Part shown: piece by piece, positions 1 through 5,835 of the stretch | How the letters are laid out: the number at the start of each line of letters is the position of its first letter | Position numbering within the stretch: the first letter of the stretch is position 1 | NCBI GenBank assembly: GCA_028713795.1 | Contig: JAQTNP010000028.1 | Span: 1 to 7,525, forward strand | Source: Minisyncoccota bacterium | GTDB lineage: Bacteria > Patescibacteriota > Minisyncoccia > Minisyncoccales > PEYH01 | Reading direction: 5' to 3' | Length of the DNA stretch: 7,525 bases | Program-made: the position numbers and the translations under genes | The notes under the pieces: model-generated | Told to the model about the DNA's origin: nothing | The model's input: the letters and a program-made list of their open reading frames with translations, nothing else | The model's database searches: none

Positions 1-627
1 CCTGATCTGCCGAATTCATTAAAAAATATTCCCGATCCACCTAATTGCCTCTTTTACAGAGGCGATTTATCTTTAATCTATTCAGATAATATAATTGCAG
101 TGATAGGATCAAGAAATTATAGCCAGGCAGGCAATAAATCAGCAATTGAACTAACTGAATTATTAACTAAAGAAGGGTATATAGTAGTAAGTGGATTAGC
201 CCTAGGGATAGATGCTATAGCCCATCAAACAACAATTAATAATAGAGGGAAAACAATAGCTGTTTTAGGTTCAGGAATTGACGATAAAAGTTTTTATCCA
301 AAACAAAATCTTTCTTTAGCAAAAAGGATTATTGATAACAATGGTTTAATTCTTTCAGAATACGCCCCAAAGATAAAACCCCATAGGCAACATTTTTTAA
401 AAAGGAATAGAATTATTGTTGGATTGTCAAAAGCAATAATCGTTGCCGATGTTAAAGAAAAATCCGGAACTATGGCAACTGCAAAGTTAGGATTAAAGTC
501 TAAAAAACCAGTATTTATGTCTTCGAATGTTGAAAACAAGCAGTTATTAGATCTCGGAGCGATAGATATAACTAATAATAGTGATATTATTAATCTATTG
601 ACCAAATACACTAAAAGAGTAAATTAA
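1..627 (+). CDS. dprA: DNA-processing protein DprA (Smf), 3' part, 5' end outside window
   Basis: DprA binds single-stranded DNA and loads RecA during uptake and recombination, acting in the cytoplasm. The reading frame is open from base 1. Before the GTG at 100 it already encodes the family's N-terminal segment (DPP..LFYRGD, bases 34-69), so the gene starts left of the window and GTG 100 is not the true start. Rossmann-fold DprA signatures follow: IGSRNY (about 103-120), SGLALGIDAIAHQ (190-228), AVLGSGID, GLILSEY, then RNRIIVGLSKAIIVA (403-447) and SGTMATAKLGL (463-495). The protein ends about 35 residues after the last core strand, with a shortened loop where many DprAs have PG...GTN. It lacks the C-terminal winged-helix domain found in some members. 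Stop TAA. topA follows 8 bp later with no terminator, so the two are probably one operon, an adjacency common in bacteria. Confidence 0.93.
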   Translation, partial: PDLPNSLKNIPDPPNCLFYRGDLSLIYSDNIIAVIGSRNYSQAGNKSAIELTELLTKEGYIVVSGLALGIDAIAHQTTINNRGKTIAVLGSGIDDKSFYPKQNLSLAKRIIDNNGLILSEYAPKIKPHRQHFLKRNRIIVGLSKAIIVADVKEKSGTMATAKLGLKSKKPVFMSSNVENKQLLDLGAIDITNNSDIINLLTKYTKRVN

Positions 628-635
628 AATCCGTT

Positions 636-2681
636 ATGCCGGCAAAAAAAGAAAAAACATTGGTAATAGTAGAATCCCCTACCAAATCTAAAACTATCCA
701 AAAATTTATCGGAAGCAGCTTTTCTGTTCTTTCTTCTTTCGGGCATATCAGGGATCTGCCTAAATCAAAATTAGGAATAGATGTAGAAAATAATTTTGAG
801 GCCCAATATGTAATTCCTGTAAAAGCAAGAAAGGCTTTGAAAACGTTAAAGGATGAATTAAAGAAATCATCCAATGTAATCCTTGCAACCGATGAGGACA
901 GAGAAGGAGAAGCAATTGCTTTTCATTTAAAAGAGGCTTTAGATTTAAAGGATTATCAAAGAATAGTATTTCACGAAATTACCAAAGAAGCTATCAAAAA
1001 CGCTTTAGATAACCCAAGAAAAATAGATATGAATCTTGTTTATTCTCAGTTCGGGAGGAGAATATTAGACAGATTGGTTGGTTACAAGCTTTCTCCTTTG
1101 CTATGGAAAAAAATAGCCAGAGGACTTTCTGCGGGAAGAGTGCAGTCAGCCGCATTAAGGTTAATAGTTAAAAGAGAGAATGATATTAAGGAATTTAAAT
1201 CACAAGAATATTGGACAATACAAGCTAATCTTGAAGCAGAAAAAGAAAAATTCCTAGCTAATCTGAATAAAAAGAACGACAAGGTTCTGGATAAGTTTGC
1301 AATACCAGATCAAAAAGAAGCAGAAAAGATTACCGAAGAATTAAAGAATGCCTCATATGTGGTTTCTGATATCCAGAGAAAAGAAACAATCAGAAATCCC
1401 CTGTCTCCGTTTACCACAAGCTCCCTGCAGCAAACAGCTTTTGCTATTTATAGGTTCCCGGCAAGAAAAACTATGTTTTTAGCCCAAGGCTTATATGAAA
1501 CCGGTCTTATCACCTACCACAGGACTGATTCTTTAAATATTTCCGGTTTCGCCATTAACCAGGCAAAGGAATACATATTAAAAGAATTTACAGAAAAATA
1601 TCACAATTTTAGGCAATACAAGACAAAATCAAAATTAGCCCAGGAAGCACATGAATCAATCAGACCAACCGATGTATTCACAGTTCCGGAATCATTGAAA
1701 GAAAAACTCCAGAGAGATCAATTAAAATTATATGACCTTATCTGGAAAAGATTTTTAGCTACCCAGATGAAACCAGCAATCTTTGATTCTATCTCGGTAA
1801 ATATCAAGACTAATGACTATGGATTTGTAGCGAATGGCCAGACATTGAGATTTGATGGCTTCTTAAAGGTATATCCAATGAAATTTGAAGAAACAACATT
1901 GCCGAATTTAAAAGAAGATCAAATAGTTAATTTGATAGAATTGTTGCCCAAGCAACATTTTACAGAACCGCCTAGCAGATATACCGAAGCCACATTGATT
2001 AAGGCTCTAGAAGAAAATGGGATTGGCAGGCCTTCTACCTATGCCCCTATTATTTCTACTATACAAACTCGCAACTATGTAGAAAAAGACGACAAAAAGA
2101 AATTAATGCCTACAGAGATAGGAACAATGGTTGATGGTTTATTGGTAAAGCATTTTCCAGAAATCGTAGATCTTAAATTCACGGCAGAAATGGAAAAAGA
2201 ATTAGATGAGATAGCCGAGGGACAAAAAGAATGGACCAAAGTAATGCATGAATTCTATACTCCGTTCTCAAAGAATCTTGAGAAAAAGCATGAAGAGATT
2301 GCCAAAAAAGAAACTTTACATGAGAAAATAGATGAACAATGCCCTGATTGCGGATCTGATCTAGTTTTAAAAATGGGGAGATTTGGAAAATTCATCGCCT
2401 GCTCTAATTTTCCTAAATGCAAATATACCAGAAACATCAAAGACGAGAAGAAAGATCTGGATATCAAATGCCCCAAATGCAAAACAGGAGATATTGTAGA
2501 AAAAAGAACCAAAAGAAGAAAAATCTTTTATGGCTGCAGTAGTTATCCGAATTGTGATTTCGCAAGCTGGGATAAACCAATAAAAGAGATTTGTAAGGAA
2601 TGTGGATGGCCCATGGCAGAAACAAAAAGGAAACAAAAACACTGCAGCAACCCTGATTGCCCCGCTCTTAAAAAGGATTGA
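636..2681 (+). CDS. topA: DNA topoisomerase I (type IA)
   Basis: This enzyme relaxes negatively supercoiled DNA by cutting and passing one strand through a 5'-phosphotyrosine link. The 681-residue protein has the full bacterial layout. The N-terminal TOPRIM domain shows LVIVESPTKSKTIQKFIG (residues 9-26) and the metal-binding ATDEDREGEA (84-93). The catalytic motif GLITYHRTDS (290-299) gives Tyr294 as nucleophile with Arg296 beside it. AHESIRPTDV (338-347) and GRPSTYAPIISTIQTRNY (464-481) are also typical. The C-terminus carries three four-cysteine zinc ribbons: C569/C572/C589/C595, C612/C615/C634/C640 and C653/C656/C670/C675. The ATG lies 8 bp after the dprA stop with no Shine-Dalgarno sequence, and TOPRIM begins right after it, which supports this start. 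Stop TGA, so UGA is not reassigned here. tRNA-Leu follows after 34 bp without a visible terminator. The gene appears intact. Confidence 0.98.
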   Translation: MPAKKEKTLVIVESPTKSKTIQKFIGSSFSVLSSFGHIRDLPKSKLGIDVENNFEAQYVIPVKARKALKTLKDELKKSSNVILATDEDREGEAIAFHLKEALDLKDYQRIVFHEITKEAIKNALDNPRKIDMNLVYSQFGRRILDRLVGYKLSPLLWKKIARGLSAGRVQSAALRLIVKRENDIKEFKSQEYWTIQANLEAEKEKFLANLNKKNDKVLDKFAIPDQKEAEKITEELKNASYVVSDIQRKETIRNPLSPFTTSSLQQTAFAIYRFPARKTMFLAQGLYETGLITYHRTDSLNISGFAINQAKEYILKEFTEKYHNFRQYKTKSKLAQEAHESIRPTDVFTVPESLKEKLQRDQLKLYDLIWKRFLATQMKPAIFDSISVNIKTNDYGFVANGQTLRFDGFLKVYPMKFEETTLPNLKEDQIVNLIELLPKQHFTEPPSRYTEATLIKALEENGIGRPSTYAPIISTIQTRNYVEKDDKKKLMPTEIGTMVDGLLVKHFPEIVDLKFTAEMEKELDEIAEGQKEWTKVMHEFYTPFSKNLEKKHEEIAKKETLHEKIDEQCPDCGSDLVLKMGRFGKFIACSNFPKCKYTRNIKDEKKDLDIKCPKCKTGDIVEKRTKRRKIFYGCSSYPNCDFASWDKPIKEICKECGWPMAETKRKQKHCSNPDCPALKKD

Positions 2682-2715
2682 AAATCTGCCTTTAATTTGT
2701 TAATGTTTAAAAGAA

Positions 2716-2799
2716 GCCCAGGTGGCGGAACTGGCAGACGCGCACGACTCAAAATCGTGTGAGATTTATCTCATGAGGGTTCGACTCCCTCCCCGGGCA
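2716..2799 (+). tRNA. tRNA-Leu (anticodon CAA)
   Basis: This is a class II tRNA reading UUG. The acceptor stem is 2716-2722 with 2792-2798, and the discriminator is A2799. The D stem GCG/CGC is 2725-2727 with 2739-2741, with the loop GG at 2733-2734. The anticodon stem CACGA/TCGTG is 2743-2747 with 2755-2759, loop CTCAAAA, anticodon at 2750-2752. The long variable arm is TGAGA-TTTA-TCTCA (2760-2773). The T stem GAGGG/CCCTC is 2775-2779 with 2787-2791, loop TTCGACT. The long paired variable arm, anticodon and A discriminator together fit leucine. CCA is not encoded (CTA follows after one base), so CCA-adding enzyme is required. One acceptor pair is an A-C mismatch (A2720 with C2794). It is probably co-transcribed with topA, since no terminator and no clear separate promoter are seen. 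Confidence 0.95.
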
Positions 2800-3474
2800 C
2801 TAAGTTAACTCTTTATAGCTTTTATAAGCCAGGTAGGGAATAAAAACATAGAAAATTTCTAGATACCAGGGATGGACTAGAAAATATAGGATTCTAATTA
2901 GAGAAATTGACATATATATGACAAAGGCATAAAACCCATAGAATCCTCCCATAAGTCCCCAGCCAATGGCACCGCTCTTAAAATCTCTTCTGAAAGAAAA
3001 CAAAGAAAAAGAAATAATTACCAGAATTAGTATAGCTCCCCAATACCCCTGAGGAGTTTCATCCCCTACCGTAAGATACGGTTCTCCATATCTTACAGCC
3101 GGTCTTGCATTTTTAATAGAAAGGGCAGAGTAAATAATGAAGATAATAGCAAGAATTATTGCTATTACTATTCTAGTTTTCTTTTCCTTTATGATTTTTT
3201 GGATTAAATAATACATTCCAATGAATATTTGCGCCCCAGCAAAAATGAGACAGAAATAGTATATTTTGAAAGCAAGCCAAGGCAGGAAATAAAAGACAAG
3301 GGTAGAAGTTCCTAAAAATATATAAAAGATAGAACAGGAAATCCAAAAAAGAAATAGGACGAAATTGTCGTCTTTTTTCTTTTTAAATAATTTAAAAACA
3401 TAATAGGCCGCTATACTGCAAAATATAGAGATAAGGAATGATTTTGGAACACTGAAGTCAGCTATAGTCAGCAT
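2800..3474 (-). CDS. Unrecognised polytopic membrane protein
   Basis: I do not recognise the family. The 224-residue protein is dominated by hydrophobic, Phe/Tyr/Ile-rich segments, giving about six to seven predicted membrane spans near residues 13-30, 38-58, 66-92, 101-120, 144-161, 170-197 and possibly 199-216. A Lys-rich loop lies at 31-36. The only sizeable polar loop (about 121-143, containing RPAVRYGEPYLTVGDETPQG) lies between spans 4 and 5. The frame stays open to a TTG at 3510, but that TTG is part of a TTGATA -35 box whose -10 (TAAAAT, 3482-3487) lies 7 nt before the ATG at 3474, so I prefer ATG 3474. The TAG stop directly abuts the end of the convergent tRNA-Leu. The gene is divergent from the 3551 gene, with back-to-back promoters. 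A transporter, sensor or envelope role cannot be distinguished. Confidence 0.8.
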   Translation of the reverse strand: MLTIADFSVPKSFLISIFCSIAAYYVFKLFKKKKDDNFVLFLFWISCSIFYIFLGTSTLVFYFLPWLAFKIYYFCLIFAGAQIFIGMYYLIQKIIKEKKTRIVIAIILAIIFIIYSALSIKNARPAVRYGEPYLTVGDETPQGYWGAILILVIISFSLFSFRRDFKSGAIGWGLMGGFYGFYAFVIYMSISLIRILYFLVHPWYLEIFYVFIPYLAYKSYKELT

Positions 3475-3481
3475 ATATTGA

Positions 3482-3510
3482 ATTTTAAGCCCAAATACGG
3501 TATTTATCAA
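3482..3510 (-). promoter_or_regulatory. Predicted sigma70-type promoter of the 2800-3474 membrane protein gene
   Basis: On the minus strand TTGATA (3510-3505) and TAAAAT (3487-3482) are separated by 17 bp. Seven bases separate the -10 from ATG 3474, so transcription would start at or next to the A of ATG and the mRNA would be leaderless. No Shine-Dalgarno sequence is present. The call rests on motif reading only. Confidence 0.55.
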
Positions 3511-3515
3511 TTACC

Positions 3516-3543
3516 TTGATAATATTTTTTAATCCGTTAATAT
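3516..3543 (+). promoter_or_regulatory. Predicted sigma70-type promoter of the 3551 gene
   Basis: TTGATA (3516-3521), a 16-bp spacer and TAATAT (3538-3543) lie just before ATG 3551 with a 7-nt gap, again predicting a leaderless transcript. Its -35 is the mirror image of the divergent promoter's -35 (TATCAA-N5-TTGATA, 3505-3521). The two promoters therefore sit back to back and could share a regulator. Confidence 0.5.
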
Positions 3544-3550
3544 TAATAAT

Positions 3551-4279
3551 ATGAAAATAGATTTCTTTGAAGAATTCCCAAATGATGAAAATTTAGCCAA
3601 AGCAAGTTTATTAAATTATCCTTGTGTTGTATTTTTAGCCGCTAAGTCATTGGATGAATTTTTTAATTTAAAGGGAAAATTAAACCGCATTAATCCTCTG
3701 GTTGAAGCTGCTTATTGGCCAATATTAGAAAATTCCTATTGGATCTCTCCTTTTTCAGAAACTAAAGATTTAGAAAATCTATACGAAGATCTGGAAAAAC
3801 ACAAATTAAAAGATTTAAAAGTTCTTATAGATCTTGAACCACCGCTTAAAAAAATGCGGCCGGTTCTTAAAAATTTATCAATCTTTTCTAAAAATAAAAA
3901 GATAATTAAAGCAATATTTAGAGATTCCGAAAAATTGGGCATTAAAATATTTACTGCTGAGGGCCCACTATCACCATGGATATTGCTTCCATTCGGATAT
4001 TCTTATTATATTAGAAAATATATGCACGAAAGAATTCCCATGTACTACTCTAGCATGATCAATAAAGAATGGGTAAGAAGTTGGTTTAAAAAAATGATTA
4101 AAAAAGATAAAAATATAGCCCTTGGGGTTATCGCTAAGGGAATACACGATGAACCATTAATGAGCGCTAAGGAATTAGAAAAAGACCTAGAACATTTCAA
4201 AAATAAAAATATTACTATATTCCGGTTAGGAGGTTTAAATCAGGAATATATAAATATAATTAAAAGATTTGCTGATTAA
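3551..4279 (+). CDS. Unrecognised soluble protein, possible TIM-barrel fold
   Basis: I cannot assign a family or reaction. The 242-residue protein has no signal peptide or membrane span. It shows a regular strand/helix alternation: strands CVVFLAAKS (25-33), VEAAYWPIL (51-59), VLIDLEPP (91-98), IKIFTAEGP (131-139), IALGVIAKG (189-197) and ITIFRLGGLN (221-230), separated by Lys/Glu-rich helices. Acidic residues at strand ends (Asp94, Glu96, Glu137) and aromatic patches (YWPILENSYWISPF 55-68, YSYYIRKY 150-157) would suit a sugar-binding or hydrolase-like barrel, but this is only inference. The ATG is supported by a promoter 7 nt upstream. Stop TAA. The gene converges on the SdpI-family gene, 21 bp away. 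Its divergent partner is an unrecognised membrane protein. Confidence 0.82.
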   Translation: MKIDFFEEFPNDENLAKASLLNYPCVVFLAAKSLDEFFNLKGKLNRINPLVEAAYWPILENSYWISPFSETKDLENLYEDLEKHKLKDLKVLIDLEPPLKKMRPVLKNLSIFSKNKKIIKAIFRDSEKLGIKIFTAEGPLSPWILLPFGYSYYIRKYMHERIPMYYSSMINKEWVRSWFKKMIKKDKNIALGVIAKGIHDEPLMSAKELEKDLEHFKNKNITIFRLGGLNQEYINIIKRFAD

Positions 4280-4290
4280 TTATGATGCCT

Positions 4291-4318
4291 AAGATCTTTT
4301 TTATTTTTTGATCTTTTT
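4291..4318. terminator. Possible weak bidirectional terminator between convergent genes
   Basis: AAGATC (4291-4296) and GATCTT (4310-4315) form a 6-bp inverted repeat around a 13-base T-rich loop, with T runs after each arm on the plus strand and A-rich sequence giving U runs on the other. The stop codon of the minus-strand gene (4301-4303) lies in the loop. The stem is short and AT-rich, so the call is tentative. Confidence 0.3.
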
Positions 4319-4942
4319 ATAAACCCAGTAGGAATAGAAAACAATGAATATGCTTGCCAAAAGTATTGGCCCTGTTACCAGCCATATTGCAACCTTTTCA
4401 AAAAATAATCCTATCAAAGAAATCACTCCGGCTAATTTGAACAATTTTCCTCCCAGTTTATGGGTTTTATTCCAAACCTCTTCATTGCTCAACGTCCAAG
4501 CCGTTTTTATCCCAATGAACCAATTTTGCTTGGCTTTTTCCAGCAAAATACCGCAATAGTAGAATAGTATCGCAAAAGCAGGAACTAAACTCCTAATCAT
4601 GCTGAATCTCATTCCAAGATTCCAAAAGATTGTTAGAAGATAAATATAGAAAAGGAAAGCTATCATTCCAAGAATAAAACCATAGTAATATTCCTGGAAT
4701 TTTTTAACGTTCTTTTTTAATGGATCTAATTTCGGAATAAACAACATTAAAATAAACATGATCAGGGCTAATACCGGCATCATGTACAGAGCCCAAGCTC
4801 TAGACATATATCCATCAACTTGTCCCAATCCGTTCCAATGAGACGCCATCCTTTCCGGCATTTGAGGATATATAAAATATCCAATTAAAAAACTGGCTAA
4901 GATTAATAATAAAGATAGAATTAAGTATATTTTTTTATTCAT
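4301..4942 (-). CDS. SdpI-family membrane protein (DUF1648 plus SdpI domains)
   Basis: The protein has 213 residues and about six membrane spans (near 4-25, 50-70, 87-105, 115-134, 166-182, 184-205). The first span is followed by the DUF1648 signature PQMPERMASHWNGLGQVDGY (26-45), in which the P..HWN..G..DGY residues are characteristic. The SdpI-type motif NWFIGIKTAWTLSNEEVW (140-157) with THKLGGKLF (160-168) follows the fourth span. Bacillus subtilis SdpI gives immunity to the SdpC toxin and also acts in signalling. Most relatives elsewhere have no known partner, and no sdpA/B/C or ArsR-type repressor lies next to this gene, so a toxin-immunity role is only possible. It stands alone between a convergent gene (21 bp) and a divergent one (81 bp). 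A promoter-like sequence lies 11 nt upstream. Stop TAA; apparently intact. Confidence 0.9.
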   Translation of the reverse strand: MNKKIYLILSLLLILASFLIGYFIYPQMPERMASHWNGLGQVDGYMSRAWALYMMPVLALIMFILMLFIPKLDPLKKNVKKFQEYYYGFILGMIAFLFYIYLLTIFWNLGMRFSMIRSLVPAFAILFYYCGILLEKAKQNWFIGIKTAWTLSNEEVWNKTHKLGGKLFKLAGVISLIGLFFEKVAIWLVTGPILLASIFIVFYSYWVYKKIKK

Positions 4943-4953
4943 AGTATTACTTA

Positions 4954-4982
4954 ATAATAATCCACAGTTTGTATAAAATCAA
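4954..4982 (-). promoter_or_regulatory. Predicted promoter of the SdpI-family gene
   Basis: On the minus strand TTGATT (4982-4977), a 17-bp spacer and TATTAT (4959-4954) precede ATG 4942 by 11 nt, which predicts a 5' leader of only about 4-5 bases. It is interleaved with the promoter proposed for the divergent DUF5654 gene. Confidence 0.45.
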
Positions 4983-4996
4983 AAACATAATATAAT
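4969..4996 (+). promoter_or_regulatory. Predicted promoter of the DUF5654 gene
   Basis: A consensus TATAAT (4991-4996) is preceded by a weak TTGTAT (4969-4974) with a 16-bp spacer. The start would be near 5003, leaving an A/T-rich leader of about 21 nt without a Shine-Dalgarno sequence. The surrounding AT richness makes chance matches likely. Confidence 0.4.
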
Positions 4997-5023
4997 AATT
5001 AAATAATTAATTTCTTTTCTCAA

Positions 5024-5287
5024 ATGAAAAAATCCAGAAAAAAAGTTTCTAAGAAAGGCAACCCTTTTAAAAAAGAGGTTGCGGAAAAAACAATTACTTT
5101 AATATTGGGGGCTATCGGTTTCATTGCCGCTCTTGCATGGAATGATGCAATAAGGACAGTATTTGATCAATTCATTCAGCCGGGAGACGCAATATTGGGA
5201 AAACTTCTCTATGCTTTATTAGTTACGGTAATCTTTGTTTTGCTATCAATCAATCTTTCAAGAATTATATCTAAAAAAGGTAAATAG
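5024..5287 (+). CDS. DUF5654 family small membrane protein
   Basis: This 87-residue protein matches the DUF5654 pattern. A strongly basic N-terminus (nine Lys or Arg in the first 17 residues) is followed by a first span ending in the family-like GFIAALAWNDAIRTVF (32-47), then a short polar loop with Pro53-Gly54, a second span LLYALLVTVIFVLLSI (61-76) and a basic tail SKKGK. The basic N- and C-termini suggest both ends face the cytoplasm. The family occurs in archaea and small-genome bacteria and has no established function. The gene is alone: upstream is the divergent SdpI-family gene, and downstream is a strong terminator starting 7 bp after its TAG stop. No signal peptide cleavage site is apparent. 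Confidence 0.85.
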   Translation: MKKSRKKVSKKGNPFKKEVAEKTITLILGAIGFIAALAWNDAIRTVFDQFIQPGDAILGKLLYALLVTVIFVLLSINLSRIISKKGK

Positions 5288-5294
5288 GATTGGG

Positions 5295-5321
5295 AAAAAC
5301 GCCCCTAGCGGGCGTTTTTTT
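5295..5321. terminator. Strong bidirectional intrinsic terminator
   Basis: AAAAACGCCC (5295-5304) pairs perfectly with GGGCGTTTTT (5310-5319) around the 5-base loop CTAGC. Seven T follow on the plus strand and five on the minus strand, so the hairpin can end both the DUF5654 transcript and the convergent GlmU-like/PAP2 operon. The last codons of the PAP2 gene are encoded in one arm, and its TAG stop is in the loop. Confidence 0.9.
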
Positions 5322-5835
5322 GTTTTAAATAATATTTCATTAACTTATTTACTCCTATCGCTACTAATATCCCCAATCCAGCTCCTATCAAAATATCTGA
5401 GGGCCAATGAATACCTCCGTAGATTCTTGCCAGACTCATCAAGGCACTAACCAACAGTCCTATTATCCCCCATTCCCTATTCCACAAGAATACAGATATT
5501 GAAACTGCAAAAAAGAATATTGCATGCCCTGACGGAAACGATGCGCTGGCAGAATGATGGAGTAATTGATTTACATTAAAATTAACAAAGGGCCTGTCTG
5601 TGTAAAAAATGTATCTTATTATCTCTGCGATAACAATTCTTGCAAGAAATGCAGAAATGCATATTTCAATAATTGTATAAATATTCTTTTTAAAATTCTT
5701 TAAAAGAATAAAACCAATTATTAAAAGATATATATATCCTAGGTATTCTGCGCAAAAAATGACAAATTTATCAAAAATGTCACATTTGCCTACAAGATTA
5801 TTAAATGCTTTAAAGATTATTAAATCTGGGTTCAT
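5305..5835 (-). CDS. PAP2-superfamily membrane lipid phosphatase (possible undecaprenyl-diphosphate phosphatase)
   Basis: This is a 176-residue membrane phosphatase of the PAP2 superfamily. The three catalytic motifs are in order: RYIFYTDRP (74-82, the K-x6-RP motif with Arg in place of Lys74), SFPSGHA (99-105) with His104 as acid/base, and ARIYGGIHWPSD (136-147) with Arg137, nucleophile His143 and Asp147. Hydrophobic spans lie near 24-45, 54-72, 105-117, 122-136 and 146-163. Members dephosphorylate phosphatidic acid or undecaprenyl diphosphate at the outer face of the membrane. Its coupling to a sugar-nucleotidyltransferase favours polyprenyl carrier recycling (BcrC-like), which is inference. 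The ATG overlaps the TGA of the upstream gene (ATGA, 5832-5835), indicating translational coupling, and no Shine-Dalgarno sequence is seen. The TAG stop sits inside the loop of the shared terminator. Confidence 0.92.
   Translation of the reverse strand: MNPDLIIFKAFNNLVGKCDIFDKFVIFCAEYLGYIYLLIIGFILLKNFKKNIYTIIEICISAFLARIVIAEIIRYIFYTDRPFVNFNVNQLLHHSASASFPSGHAIFFFAVSISVFLWNREWGIIGLLVSALMSLARIYGGIHWPSDILIGAGLGILVAIGVNKLMKYYLKQKNAR

Noticed and set aside
598..630. Separate topA promoter (TTGACC at 598 with TAAAAT at 625)
   Set aside because: The 21-bp spacer is too long, and the 8-bp gap to dprA fits an operon better.
2679..2681. UGA recoded to Gly, as in Gracilibacteria or Absconditabacteria
   Set aside because: topA ends at TGA after the third zinc ribbon, and the GlmU-like gene ends at TGA overlapping the next ATG, so UGA is a stop.
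2682..2715. Own promoter for tRNA-Leu in the topA-tRNA gap
   Set aside because: The AT-rich gap has loose -10-like strings but no matching -35 at the right distance.
2804..2811. AGTTAACT palindrome (2803-2810 region) after the tRNA as a terminator
   Set aside because: It is a 4-bp self-complementary site without a loop or following T-tract.
3475..3510. TTG start at 3510 giving a 236-residue version of the membrane protein
   Set aside because: The TTG is within a TTGATA -35 box with a matching -10 at 17 bp. The extra 12 residues show no conserved feature, and ATG 3474 has better promoter spacing.
4344..4559. Small plus-strand open frame inside the SdpI-family gene
   Set aside because: It is antisense to a well-supported gene with family motifs, and has no recognisable protein features.
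5235..5450. 71-codon plus-strand open frame across the DUF5654 end and terminator
   Set aside because: It runs through the strong terminator and overlaps two supported genes in other frames.
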